A stretch of DNA of 64,000 nt from assembly GCA_036785705.1 (NCBI GenBank), contig JAWUZG010000135.1, positions 2,790,001 through 2,854,000 of the forward strand. The letters run 5' to 3'. This document shows, one piece after another, positions 27,501-41,372 of the stretch; positions within the stretch are counted from its first letter, which is position 1; each line of letters opens with the position of its first letter. The notes under the pieces were generated by a model that had not been told where the DNA came from, searched no databases, and was given only the letters and a program-made list of their open reading frames with translations. Origin of the DNA: Acanthornis magna (taxonomy: Eukaryota; Chordata; Aves; Passeriformes; Acanthizidae). The position numbers and the translations under genes are program-made.

Positions 27501-28946
27501 TGGGCCTTGCCTTAGAGGTGGAATCTATTCTGTGGAATTTTGGATATTTTTAAGATAGATATCTATTTCAAAGCAGGTTGTTTGGACTCTTTTTGCAGTC
27601 AGAGGTTAAAACGTAAGCTGGGATGAACTACATCAAATCTAAACCAGACAGCCACTTTAAAATAAGATGACTCATGATCTAGAAAAGGCCATTTCTCTCT
27701 GGTGGTTCTAAAGAGAAATAGAACAGCTCTCTGGGATGTATGTCTAGAATTTGCTTGACTCACCTTAGCCTGGATTATTAATTACTCATGTTAATTCCAC
27801 ATGTGTGTGTGTGACTTTGATGAAAAAAGCCCCAGTTAGAGGTTTTCTTGTGTATTTGATCTGTAACTGTAGCTTTGATCTGCTTTTGTTTCATTGCCAG
27901 ACAGTGAATACTATACAGCCAGCTACTCATCTATGAAAATTCTGATGTTTCATTTTTTGTCAGTCCCGTGATCTGTAGTTTGAAATAAGCAATGAGAAGT
28001 AAGAAATTAGATAATGTTACCAAACCAAGTGCTCAGAATTTACTGCCAGTGATTGAATCACTGATCCAGTTGGTTCATTTATGTTCTTGTGTTCACATCT
28101 TGGGCATATATATTCAAGGGTTGCTGTTCAGATAATTTTGGTTTTTGGCTTTGTAATACTTGTAGCACATAATCTGGGTTGTCCACACTGTGTGCTTCAC
28201 ATGAGAGTAAGAACACTGGAGCTCATTTCTACCTCAGTTTCCTCTCATTTGTTGTTTGTATTATAATTTCTGTTTTCTCCCCACTGTTTGGATGCATCAC
28301 GACCCTTAAATTTTTAATTTTAATTTGCTTTAACTACTTTTTAAATGGTTTTGAGAACTTGCACTATTTTATTTTTTTGCTTTTTAACTTTGGTCCTGGG
28401 TTTCCCCATCTTGTTCTTAAATTCCACACTGTAGTATCTGACTTTGGTCTAGAAAGTGTGTGGTTATGATCAACCCGGGCATCAAGGGCTATGGTAGCGA
28501 ATTTTTGGTCTCTAATGGGTCTACCCAGTTGTTTTCCTGTCTGGAAGAAGAAAACATCACAGTTAAATATCCTGCATGACACTGAAGCAAAGAGCTAAAA
28601 AGAAATGAAGAGAGCTATCCCCAGCTGCTCAATGAATTTGCATACAAAGGTTTATACATTTTCCCTCTTCAGCAGGTCTAGAGTCAGCTAGAAAGAAAAG
28701 TAAACCTAATTAAAAACACCCTTTTTTCCAGGGCTGCTCTCTGGCAGAGTTTCCTTGAGACACAGGAAATTGTGCTCTCATCAGTTGGGCTCCAAAACCA
28801 GACAAAATCGGTCTTCAGGACAAACCTGTCAGCATGAGAACTGCTGAAAGTTTCTGGTTTTCTGTGTTGGTAGAACACCACCTTTTAGAGGGCCACTCAC
28901 CTTTGTGTGACTAGAACAGAAATGTCAAACAGGCCCCTATTCTCCT
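24507..28946. other. Non-coding AT-rich DNA
   Basis: No gene or recognised repeat was seen. If the exon at 24440 is terminal, the first part would be its 3' untranslated region; the nearest clear AATAAA downstream is near 25864, which is compatible but not evidence. Confidence 0.5.
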
Positions 28947-29060
28947 AAAAAAAAAAAAAAAAAAACCACACAAAAAATCCAAACAAACAGACAAGCAAAC
29001 AAACAAAAACAACAACAAACAAACAAACAAACAAAAAAACCCAAAGCAAAAAAAAAAACC
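28947..29060. repeat. A-rich low-complexity tract
   Basis: A run of 19 A (28947-28965) is followed by about 95 bp of A with scattered C, largely AAAC-type repeats, ending in a second A run. No retroposed gene body was recognised beside it. Confidence 0.85.
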
Positions 29061-30050
29061 AAACTGTCACAGTGGAATTCTTACAACGGAAAGGAATGTT
29101 CTCACATTTCAGATTATGACTGCTCACTTCCCTGGAGGCCAGACAGAAAAACTCAAGGTTTCTTCATCTCCCTGTCTGAGTGGCTGGCAGGGCAGCTGCC
29201 TGAAGCACCAGTTGGAGTTGAGTTCTGTGTGTCACTGTTGATGTTTTGGGAGCAATGCTGGACTTGGCAGGGGCTGTGCTTCAGCTTTTGTTCATGTCAT
29301 GGCTTTGCACACTGAAGCCATTCACAGAATGACTTCATACTCGCATCCAAAGGAGAAGGGCATACTCACTTGGATATCAGAAGGATACTCACTTGTGTCT
29401 CTTCGACTTTGTGTGTACACGTGCAACATTTTCTCCTGTTACAGTTCTGTTGAAGGGTTTGATCTCATCTCGGACCTCTTTGGCTGAGAGAAAGGTCCCC
29501 TCTGTGCCCCTTTTCTGACTGTATGAAGGGAAGGTGGCTGGCAGCATGCCTTCTGCATTTACTGCTAGGACAGAATCTCCCCTGGTGCCAGCACACATCC
29601 CTCCTGTGAGCTCCATATGGCCCCACATCTCAAAGGAACACTTAGAGGTCAGCAGCATATCTTTTACCTTGGAGCTTACCTTTATTGTTACAGTCCCATC
29701 CTGACACCTTCTGGGCAGGAGCCTTTGTGTGGGTATGAACTCAGCAGCCTGAGTTGTCAGTTCCCCTGTAAAATCCCTCAGCTACAGGAAGGGTGAGGGG
29801 GGCTATGTTTAGAGAAGAAATTTGCCATATTTGCATGATGTTAGTAACCCAAACAGCTACGCAGGAGTCATTCTACTTAATTTCAGAAAAACAAAAATCT
29901 CCATCCTGTGTGTCACCAAATATTTCACAGAAATTGATAAAGAATAATTTAACTAAGAAACACTGTCAGTGCAGCTGAAATTTGAAATTCTGAACTTGTG
30001 AGATGTGGTGGTTCATAACATTGTGGTCTTATTCTCACCAATGTGCCCAG

Positions 30051-30091
30051 GCACACACACATACACACACACACAAATATACACACACACA
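30051..30091. repeat. CA-rich microsatellite
   Basis: The tract consists of interrupted CA dinucleotides with ATA interruptions (CACACACACATACACACAC-type). Confidence 0.9.
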
Positions 30092-30439
30092 TCCACCCAT
30101 GTCCACATGTGCTCAAAATTGCCTGGAATAAGACGTATTTACAGAAAATACTTGCCTGTAGGGTTGTTGTGGTAGGATTCACACCCCATACTTTATACCT
30201 GAGAGTGGGCTGTTTACAACCTTTGCTAAACATAACAGCATTTTAAGGAAGGAGTTTGCAGGAACATTTGGCTTTCCATCCCCCAGTGGATCGCACTTTG
30301 ACCCTTTTTTGAACATTTTTCATATATGGCACAATTGCTAAAATCCCAGTTGTTTCCTATTTACTTGATTGTAGAAGTTTGTTATGTACATATGTTTTTT
30401 GATTCAGATGGCATGATAAGGGCTGGTTTAAATAACGGT

Positions 30440-30552
30440 TTGTTTGTTTTGTTTTTTGGTGCGGGGGTTTTTTTGTTGTTTTTTTTGTTTTGGGGGGTTT
30501 TTTGTTGTTGGGGGGGTTGGGGGTTTTTTTTGTTTGTTTGTTAGTTTGGTTT
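30440..30552 (+). repeat. T/G-rich tract with four G runs (G-quadruplex candidate)
   Basis: Long T runs alternate with G runs of 5, 6, 7 and 5 bases at 30473-30477, 30492-30497, 30510-30516 and 30519-30523. Two loops are 12-14 bases and one is 2 bases, so a quadruplex is possible but the long loops weaken it. The rest is TTTG repeats. Confidence 0.7.
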
Positions 30553-31436
30553 TTTTCTTGTTAATAGAAATTATCTCCTTTAAGGAGTTTTATGGCTAAC
30601 AGCAGTGTCACCTTTGTTTAGCATATTTGGGGGGCTCATTCCTTGTTCAGATGCCTAGAAGGCCTCAGCACAGAAAAAATGTTGCCTAATCTTTAACATA
30701 ACTCAGAAGTCTTGCTGAGAAGTTGAAACAGGATTAGAAAACTCAGTGTCTGATCCTTTGAGGACTGCTGCTTCAAAGGAGCTATACAAAGCTGCACAAA
30801 AAAAAGGAGTGAATGAACAAGATTGAGCCCTTTGAAATATTTACTGTTCAATGAATTTGGAGAGGAAGGCAGAATATGATGAGGCCTTCCCACTCCTGAA
30901 AGGTGATAGTATCCTCTTGTTTTATTAATAGGAAAAGTATGATATTACTACTTTGACATTTCTTTTGTTTGGCAGAACCTGGAGACACTGATTTAAGTAT
31001 TATACCATATATCTATACATACATATGCAAGTGGTAGAAAAAAACTTAAAAGTTCCATTTATTACTCACTATTATCTTCTTTTTTTTCCCCCCGAGTACT
31101 TCCATTCCCTGTAAAACACATCCAGTAACTGGATCAATAGCCATCATATATAAAACACTAATCATTAAGAATAATTCTTTTACATGGTTTACACTATCGC
31201 TCAATGTCCTGGTAGCAGTTCCTCTCAATTTCAAAGCAGTTGTCGAGCTTGAATTCTTGTTTTGGCTCTGCAACAGATGGAGATGTGCGTGTCCTGATGA
31301 AAATTCAGACTTGGAAGGGAACTGTTCCCCTATCACACAGTGTGTACCAAGCCTGTGCCTGAATTTATTTACCCAGCCACTATTTGCAAACAATTATGTG
31401 TTTCTCTGGTTTCCTCCAGTTTCTCAGCTTCTTCTC

Positions 31437-31441
<5 letters not shown>

Positions 31442-31473
<32 letters not shown>
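31442..31473. repeat. Poly-T run of 32 bases
   Basis: An uninterrupted T run was read directly. In the minus sense it is a poly-A tract, but the sequence on its right has no AATAAA and no recognisable retrocopy. Confidence 0.9.
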
Positions 31474-31474
<1 letters not shown>

Positions 31475-34400
31475 GAAACACAGGCTTCAGGTTTTTGTTG
31501 ATAAACTTGAATGTTTTCATTTTATATTTCCTTATGCTCATCTTCTGAAAGCATCTTAAAAGATCACCTGATCCATAGAGTAAACTATAATTTCATTAAA
31601 ATGGGTAGACTTCAGGTGACAATATGATCCATCGAGATAATATCATCCAAAGGACACAGCACAGCACGCCTTAGAAGCCTAGGGGCTCAGACTTTGTTAT
31701 CCATGCGGTGTTGTGTTTATATGAGCTCCTAAATGCAAGGAAAACTTTTCAACCATAAACCAAACATAGCTTTTCATATTTTATTTGGCAACTTCATTGG
31801 CGAGTTGCTGTATGGAGCCAGTAAAACTCAACGTGGAGGAACAACTTTTGCCATCTCAGCTTGAGAATGAGGATCCCAGTAACCAGGCATATGCCCTTCC
31901 TGTGTGCATGGTATTGTGTTTTTAATTGCATTTAGTGCAAAGGTTAATAAGAGCTTGCTAATAGATTTAGGAAAAATAATTGTTGAAAACAAAACCCAGT
32001 CCCGAGTCAAAAGTTCATTGGTTTTGAGAGGATTGTAAAAATATTTCAGGGGAGGCCTTAAATTCTTCAGTGGATTGCTATTTATCTATGGTCATGCACA
32101 TGCTAAATAATGATATTAAATAAATTACTCTCCTGTTGTGTTTTATAATAGAGCAAAGCCTTCCAGCTATATAAACAACACTTTATTTTTCCAGCATTAT
32201 GGAATAAAATGGAGAGATGGCCTTGTGGGTTGACTATTTGAGGTTCATGACTGAACAGCAATTTCCAAAGCTAAGCCTAACTGTGATGATAAGTTATGCC
32301 TTTTGTAATGCTCCCTCATGCAAATTAAGGCATCTTTTGAGCAACCTGTGCACATTACATTTCATATTTGGTAAATCTTATGCATTTCCCATCATGTTGG
32401 AAGGAACTGCCAGTGTTTTAAAAAAGCAATTTATTTTGTTGTCTTTGAAGTAGCTGATGCATTAGTAACCCTGCCACCTTTGAAATTAAACAGGATTTTG
32501 TCTGCAGTTGGAACACTCTGAAGTGTTCTTCTATTTTTAAATCTCATATGCGTATTTGAAATGCCTTCAGCTCTCCTGCAGATGGGTTTTTTTTAATGAT
32601 TGCTGTTGTCTCTAAATGGGTCTTGGCATTTTTATTCAGTTTGTGATGAAGCAATTATTTTTGCTAATTGAATGTACAGGGAATGACTTGAGACAGGGAG
32701 CAAACAACATCACATAGTCATGGGTGCTTTAGAACTAAGGTCATCCAAAATACAGCATAGCAGCCTTTGTATTTCATCTTCTAACTCTCCCAATAGATGA
32801 GTAAATTTAATGTCTCTGACTCCAAGGCTTTATTACTTCCTCAAGTAGAAGAGAAATATTCACTTTACATGTGTACAGCTTGCAAAAGAAGTGTCCTAAG
32901 TGATGTTTGCCAAAGGACATTGGTGTTGGTACACTGCGTGTTATCATTAACTGCTCAAGTACTACACTGGTGAGTATAAATAACAGGAAGATAGATGTGC
33001 TGTCAGATTCTTCTGACTACCTGAGATATTTCGGCACAGAATCAGAGCAGTGGAAGGAGAGACAGCTTTGAGCCAGACCTGCAGGTCTCAGATGCTTGCA
33101 ACAACAGTAGATATTTGTGCATGCTGGGAAGATAGAAATGTTCCAGTAATTTCTCTCCCAGTCCCTTGCTGACTATAGCTTAGAGCAGTGTAAAAAGTAC
33201 CTTACTGTCACTTCTTCAGTGTTGATCATCACCAAACATGACAATAAATAAGTTTCAGGCTAAATCAGCCATCTAATTCCTTCAAACAGTCTTCAAAACA
33301 TACTGCTTTCTACTGAACTGTATTGATAGGAAAAACTAAAGAAAGAAGGAAGCTTACTAAATGCACAGCAATTGAGCAGTGGGATAAGAATGCTTTGGGA
33401 GAGGATGAAGTTAACAAGAGAAAACTGAGCTACATTTTAGAGAGCTATTGCTCACTGAGAGCCCTGTTCAATGCACATCTGTTGCCAAGAAAGGAAATCA
33501 AACTAGGCTTACTGAGAGTGGCAAAATAAGTAATATTTGAAAATACCATATGGATAACATTAGTCACTTGGTCCTGGACAAGGTGAACTATGAGGTTAAT
33601 CTAGTATGGCAAATCCCATTGATAATGTTGGCATGTGCTCCACAAAATTGGCTGCCCAGGGAACAAGGGAAACATTGTTTTTTTACTGTGTGACACAGGA
33701 GACCTAAAGCAGTCAAAAATCCAGTTACTGGAAGATAGTACACACCAGACAGGAGGTATTTGCTTAAATTACACATGCTGGACATTGCTGCCCTAATTTC
33801 CCTGTATAATTGCTGAATTTGTATTGTAGCGTATGCATCACTAAATTTCCTAAAACTGCGAAGCAATTTGATCAGCTCTGTTGAGGAGTTTTTATGTGTC
33901 AAACCTTGTAAAGTACTGATTGTGAAAGAACCATGAAAGAGAAAGCCACAGAATCCCTTTAAAATATGTCAAACAAATCAAGCAAGGACAAAAATCAGGT
34001 GACAGAAATTGCATTTCTTTTTGTGAACAGGAAAAAAGGAATTTTGCTGTAAGCTAGGCCATGCTTTTCCATCACTTAGCACCATTCATGCTGCACTAAC
34101 ATAGCCTAATCCTTTTTGTCAATGTATTTCTGTTAATTTGACTGCCTTTGGTAACATTCACATCTCTCTTGGGATGTTAATATATCCTGGGTTGAAGTGA
34201 ATAGAGTGTGAAATCATGGTTTATAGCTCATTTTGAAATTATTTTCTTCTTCAGAAGATTAGAGAAACCCATATGCATGGTTCAAACTCTCCCCTACCCA
34301 TGTGATGGGGAATGGAATAAACAAATAAATATTGGCCAGCGTCCTTGCAGCACGCTGTTGCACTATGTCTGGCCTTGGGAGAGCTGTATTAATTCCACTG

Positions 34401-36425
34401 CAGTGCTCTGTCAGAGGAGTAATCCTCCACTCAGAGTCAGGTGAAGTTTCCCTAGAGCTGTGGCACAGTGGATCTGCCACCTACCTGTGGATGTTGGCGA
34501 GCTCCCAAATACTTTGGAGTTGAGTATGTGTGTCTAAGAGCCACTTTGAAAACATCAGGGCTAAAGATGTGGACAAGTCATTGTGCTTTTAAATAAGACA
34601 TTATGGTCAGTGGTTTTTTTGTCTTCCATGTGATAATCATGGTCTTGTTAGATTTCCACATTCCCATGGGAATGAAGTTAGGATGTGCACAGAAATACTG
34701 CCGTTCATTTTGTATTCTTTCCAGTGCGCTTTTCATCTACACATCATGGAGCAGAAAATGAGAGGCTTGCACTCCCCTAATTCTCACAGGGGATCATTAG
34801 GATTCCCCACTGTTGTCTAATCATGTGCTGTCCCATTGATGTGTAGTCAATTGCTGGGTAATTGTGTTTTGTGGAGTAGATGTCGCTTGAGTAAAGCAGT
34901 GTGTTGGCTTTAGTTCCGGGAAACTGGTATGGATTTTTAAGCTCTTAAATGAACAACAGATCATTCTGTGCTCCACAATGTATAAGCACAAAGTATGGAG
35001 GGAATAAGTAATGGAGAAAGGAACATTTAAAATTTATGTTTGCAGGTGGACTTGTGTGTGGAAGAAGTATCTCACATGCATGGCAAATCAGCTTATTTTT
35101 AATTTTTGAAATGCTGGAAGGAGTTTGTGAATAAGACTGCCAGTGGGGCTGCCTTAGCCACTGGAATATGCCTGTCATAACACACTGGGTTGAAGTTCCT
35201 GCTGTGAACTGGGGAGCTGTGAGGCCTGAGCAACACCAGGGAGAGTAAATGAGTGGTGTGGAGGAAAAAAGTTGTCTTCAAACTCTTTTTTTATTGTGTG
35301 CTCCTCATGCTCTGAGCTGCAGTCGTTAGCCCACTGTGGGTGAATGGAGTAGAGTTCCAGCTGAAGCCGTGCTGTGTACCCAAGCTTCTTTGGTCTGGAT
35401 AATATTGCTGAGTGTTTTCTGCAAGTTGAGGGAATGCAGGGCCCTGCAGTCTAATATTCAGGTATATATTAGGAAAAGAATCCCTTGGCACCAGGGCAGT
35501 TATGGCGAGCCCCATGATGTCTCATGGGCATAGGCCATTATTTATGAAACAAAACTTATAAAACAAAATCTCTTCCCCACAAAGTTATAGATGGGCAGGG
35601 TGGAGGGAAAACTGACTCCTTTCACAGAAGTACCAAATTCACTGAATTCACCACATCAACTTCATTTTGTACGGTCTAGCTGGTTGGCCCAGAAAGTGCT
35701 TCTGTCTTTGAGGGTTTCTGCAGGTGGGGGTCGTGCCTGTCCCAGGCAGCCAGTGGGGTCATCTGCTGGGGGGGACACTTTGGGCTGTCTGGCCTGGCTT
35801 GGCTTTTGCTTTGTTGCCACCTCTGTGGGGTACACTAGGCTATTTTCAAGCTAGTGGTATTATTAGGCTAAATGACTTTAAACCAGGAACCTTCATGAGT
35901 GTGTGGGTGCTGCAGGGCAGTGTTGATCAGCCTCGGTGTGAAACTGAGAGCAGCAGCACAGGAAAGGTTACTTAATGTTATTTTATGGCAGCACATACGT
36001 TTTGCAAATGGCTGTTTTGAAGGTCAGCCTTTTGCACGTGCTGCTTTTCCCAGTTCCCTGTCTGCCTTCAGCTCACAGCCAGGCTGGCCATGGTTATTAC
36101 CTTAGAGTCATTTTTTGAGTTGCATTTGAGATGAAGATAAGAGGTAGGGCAGATTATCGGTGATAGCTGATGAGGTTGTTATGATGAGACATTAGCTAGG
36201 GATGGGAGAAAAGGGAGAAAATAATAATGTGTTCGCTTTCCTGTGCGATAATGGTGTGGCAGTTTCTGTGCACATACAACGCCAGTAACTCCGTGTGTTG
36301 AGAACCACGAACAGAAGGTTATAAAGGCTGCAGAGCAGTTCCAGCTGCTGTTTTATGCAGATGCACCACAGTATGAAATGATGAAATTTGCTTGTAGCAA
36401 GTTTTGCTTCCTCTTATTTTATTAC

Positions 36426-36480
36426 ATTTTGTATACTTTTTATACTGTATTTTGTATACTTTTTTATACTGTATTTTGTG
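36426..36480. repeat. 23-24 bp tandem repeat, about 2.3 copies
   Basis: The unit ATTTTGTATACTTTTT-ATACTGT is repeated with one extra T in the second copy, and a third copy begins with ATTTTGTG. Confidence 0.85.
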
Positions 36481-36900
36481 TTCTATCATAAAACTCCATT
36501 TTCACTGACCCATAGATTTTTTTAATATGCACCAGCTCTCTCAGACAAGGCAGACGCAATTTTTCTTAACATATTTTTCAGCAAGACCAAGGAAAAAGAG
36601 TGAATTATGATGAATTTTGTATAAAAAGGTACATCAGAAAATAATCTGAATTAAGACTAAATGCTTGGGTTTATCTTTTTCTAACTTTTCTTTCTTATTT
36701 AACTGCTCTATCCTTTTTCCCTAGTCCTTGTCTAAAGATTGAAAAATTCATAGTAAAAGAAGTATGTGATCACAATCCGATCTTTACTGTGCAGACAAAT
36801 GCAGAATTCCTTCAGTTTAATGACTCCACTGATTAAAAAACTCATAGGAAAGACTGGGAGGAACTGTAAAAGTTCAGTAAAATTAAGAAGTCCTGGGGGT

Positions 36901-36925
36901 TTTTGTTTTGTTTTGTTTTGTTTTG
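36901..36925. repeat. (TTTTG)5 microsatellite
   Basis: Five perfect copies of TTTTG are read directly. Confidence 0.9.
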
Positions 36926-39900
36926 TGAATATAATTACTGAATAAGCAGGTCCCAAGAAAATGTTGAGCTGAAACCAAATCCTTAATTTGGCCATTGAAG
37001 TTGAATTCATAATTCCTCAGTGAAGTTATTTTTACTGCTTAAGGTAAAGAAGTTCTAAATATTACTGTAACATCACCGATTGTTAAACATGGAGGTAAAA
37101 GCTGAGTATTTATGCTTTATGAGAAGGTAGAGGAGTGGTACAAGACATCATGACTATTGTTATATTTTTATTCCTTGACAGACAGCTACTAACACCTTGT
37201 ACTATAAAATATGGGCATATATGCCAAATAACATTGGTTACACATTGTTCTTTGTGGCATTTTCAACACATCCACTAAGTCTCTGTTCTACTCACCACTC
37301 TCTTATTGCCTGCAGAGAGCTTTGCCAATACTTGATGAGTCATCACATGATTTCTGAATTTAAGGAAAATAAATGCTCATTTGATATGAACAGGGCTGAT
37401 GCCACTAAGAGGACTTTGGGGTTTGCAGGTTTATCACAAGTTGCATGTGTGTTACCTTCACAATAAGGCTTTAGGTGTTAGAAGGATGAAGAATGCAGTC
37501 TATTACTACCTCTTAACAGATATCAGGACTATCCTGTTCACAGGGATGGATGTGTACTTGAGGCAGCCACCATGCTAATTACCACTTCCTCAACTTGGGA
37601 ATCCCAGTTTGTTCATCAAACATGAAATATCAAAGTCAACAACAGTCTGGCATTTAGTATTTTCATATTCACATCTTCACTGTTACTGGTATGTTTTTTT
37701 AAGTCATATTTTACGCATCCAGTTGCAAACACGAGTTGGTTTTCAGTGTAAGGACAGCTGGTAAGGGCAGATTGGGAATGCAGGAAAACAAGAATGAATT
37801 GCCCAGGCCTATCAGTTGTGCAGCAGAGGGATATAGGAATTGAAATGTCAGTGTTTTGGAGAGGGGGTGATCAATGTGAATTTGAAGCTTGTTTCTGCCT
37901 CACTTCAAGTGACAAAATATTCCTGACATCAGCTTTAGGAAAGAGACTTATATTACCTGTGAATTGGTTAGGGACTGCCTTGCAAGGAGAACTTTGTATA
38001 TATTATCAATTGCAGTATTTTTGAAACAAACACAACCAAGACTCATAATTTCACAGCAAGGACAAGAAAACAAATCTCAGTGGCAGGCTCACACTGAAGG
38101 AAAGTAACTAAAAGGTACCAAGCCTACCTCACTCCAAAGATAAAGGTTATAAGAGCAGCTCTTATACACCTCAGTGCAGAAGCTTGCATCCACTAAATGG
38201 CCATCTGCTGAGTAGAAAAAATAAATGGAAGTGTGAAGGGTTTTTCTTGGCATAGTATAATGTCAGATACCCATATCTGCAATTTAAGATTATACTACAC
38301 TGGGAAGTAAAGCAAAAATAACCCTAAAAAATCTCCAGCCTTTTCCAGCTGATTGTTGCCTAGGATAATTCAATTACATATTATACATGTAGAATGAATT
38401 AGTTAAAAATCCAGTATTAAAAGACTTAAAAAGCAGCAATTCTTTTATTTCCCTGCTAAATGTAACCACCAAGACTTTGTCCTTCTGTAAGTAAAATCAG
38501 AAATATCTAAACTTTTGCCAGGGTGTGTGTCCTGTTGGATCTATATATTCACTAGAAACACAAGGGTGCTAGGGTAGGAATCACCAACCTGTTCTATGCA
38601 TATCATTGAATATTCCTTGTAGATGATAGCTGTGAGTCTTTTGTGAGTTGCTGTGCCCATCAGTACCACTGGATCCTCTAGGGCTTGTGCTCAGGCTGGA
38701 GAGATGTCCTGAAACACCTTGTGCACAGCCATGGATAAAGGCCCAAATATAGATTTGCACATAGAGTGCAAATCTCAAAAGCAGGGCAGAAACACAACCA
38801 TGTATAAAGATTTGATTTTATCAGTAACCTGGCAAGCAGAGTCTAGAAAAAGAAAGAGGCCTCTGTTCAGCATATTGCCAGCTTTTCTGTTGTGTCCTAA
38901 ATTTTTTGTACCAGTAACATTTCTCAAGGTGTTGGTAGGAATTTCTGCATGAGCAAGGCTGCAAGATATGGTTCTACTAATGCCAATATCTTTTGAGGTG
39001 TATGGCTGCTCCATTCGGTGGGGATTTGTACTGATGGGTAGCTCTCTAGAAGCCAGCTGAAATATGTACCCATATGAATTTATGTTGGTTGTAAAATTAC
39101 ATGACAGAAGTGCTGTATTTCCTGCGAATTATTGCTGTATGCCTTCCTAAGTCTCTCATCTTACATTACATTTCCTAAACTCAGGGCTAAAATGCTGTAC
39201 TTTTTAGGCATGTATTTCAAAGGTCAGCATGGAGTTATATCTCAATTCATATATAAGAAAGAAAAATAATAATTGCAAAGAAGTGTTACTATTCATTGGC
39301 TTTTCCATCAATCTCCTTCTTGTTTTTACTTCATTTGCAGCATATGATTTCAGGGCATGAAGCCAAAGTGGACTTTTGCGTCAGCTAGTCTCACTTGCAT
39401 ATAGCAACTCCTCAATTATCACTTAGCTTCTCCTTTGTTATGCTCTGTGCTCCTTAGTTTATAAGGATTACTTTCAGTAAGACAGTTAAACTCAATATAA
39501 ATGTGCTTTGAGATTAATACCTTGCCTGTTAATTTGTTCCCAGCTTCTCATCTTCATGGTTAAAAATAGACATCAGGTAGGAATCTGAATGCACTTAGTT
39601 TTGGCTTTTAGCTGACTGTTCTTGCTGCCTACCAAGAGTGTTAAGTCATAACAGACATCTGGCTATATATAGAGAGGAAAAAACTGTAAATATTATTTGA
39701 ATGCTAAGTGTACTTCAGGATTTTTAAGACATCTCACTATAAGCCTTATTAGTCTTTTATGTTCTTGCATTTCCGGGCTGGTATGACCTGAACAGAGAGA
39801 ATGAGATTGTCATTTCCCTTCTGCTAGGGGCGAATATAATTTATTTTTCTTCTTATTATTGGACTCTCTTAACAGGAATTAAGGCTCATTGCTTTAAAGA

Positions 39901-41298
39901 CACATGTGTTTAATAACAGGGATTTGATGTGTGCTGATCTCAGTGCCCATATGAAGTCTCCTGCAGATCAGAAGCAGTGCACAGCTGCAGATATTTGTGC
40001 ACATGAAGTGCCTTAGAGGACCACTGCCTAACTGCATGCATTTTACATGCTTTTCTTCTGATATGGATCTAAAGCTGCCAACAACAGCGTGGGAGCAGCA
40101 AAACTTAAAAGGAAAGGAAGGAATGTTTCCAATAAAATTTGCCTCCCTTGCATAGTCTAAGTGACAGCAAGCATTCCAGCTTTGAGGGCTTCCAGTTGGC
40201 ATTGTATGAAAATATATTTCAAAGTGGGGAGAAAATACGAATATAAAGAGGAGGAAGAATGAACTGCGGCACCACTGGGCTTCATTCACAGCCAAGGCTG
40301 TGGAGAGGGAAGTGGTGACAACTTTGGAGTTATATGTGCGTAAGAGCAAAGTTTCCCACATGTGTTCTCATCAGTATCACAGTTTGGGGTGCTTGGTAAT
40401 GGAGGTTTGGGCTTCAGCCAGTGGGAGGCAAGGCCAACCACAAAGTTCAGATCTGGATCCAAATGCCTGCGTGTTTGGGAGTAGTTATCCCTCTGGTTCG
40501 AGATTTTACTCATCTTAGCCATGCACAAAAATAAGTAACAAACATGAAAAAAGATGATTTTCAAGTTGGAGCTGTAATACTTTAAGTATTTAAGCCCTTT
40601 AGCAGTTTTGATTAACCAGGGGATTACATGAGATTTTGTGTGCCATTTACTTTATAAATTTGCTAAAATGAAATATAGGACAAATACTTTGTCATTTGTA
40701 CTGCAGATCAATCTTAAATGAGCCTGAAATGAGGTTTGGAGTAAATACCACTTGTGCCTCCATATCAGATCTTGTGCTTTAGGGAGCACTTGGTTATCTG
40801 CAGGAGAGAGAGCGAGCTCCTACCATACTCTAAAACCAGCTCTTCAGCTGTACTAAGGGAGAAGAGATGGAGGCCACTGTGCTGGCAGTGACGTGGCAAC
40901 CACTTGCCAATGTCACAAAGCCATGGGCAGAAATGGCTGCTGTGAGTTGCACTTGCTGTAGAACATTGCTGCATTTTGCTAAATATCCTCATTTTCTGCT
41001 TGGAAGATCTGATTTTTTCCCCATTTCGGGGGACTCTGCTTCTACAAGCATAAATGTGGACATTTTGTGCTTCTACTTATTCTACACCCTGCAATTAGGT
41101 CATCTTCCTGACCTAATTGCATGGGGTAGAATATACAGAAGATGCTGGAGAGTGCTTAATTTATTTGAAGTTGAGGAGATGGCTTCAGTTGCCGGAGTTG
41201 GCACAGCAGCAGCCTACAACCATTGCTCTTGCACTTCTGTTGTGGCAGGAGCTCCTTGGTTCTTGGAGGTGCTAGAAAATCCCTGCTTCTTGTAAGAA

Positions 41299-41372
41299 GA
41301 ATTCTTTGCTACAATTTCACCCCCTGAATTCTTTGCTACAATTTCACCCCCTGAAACCCCCTGAAACCCCCT
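41299..41372. repeat. Nested tandem repeats: 27 bp twice, then 10 bp twice
   Basis: A 27-bp unit starting GAATTCTTTGCTAC and ending TTTCACCCCCT occurs at 41299-41325 and 41326-41352 without mismatch. It is followed by GAAACCCCCT at 41353-41362 and 41363-41372. The perfect identity suggests recent slippage or duplication. Confidence 0.95.

Noticed and set aside
31046..31473. Poly-T run as end of a minus-strand retrocopy
   Set aside because: No polyadenylation signal or gene-like sequence lies next to the run and no target duplication was seen.
39894..40361. 155-codon minus frame
   Set aside because: No domain, no splice or promoter context, and length is within chance for the window.
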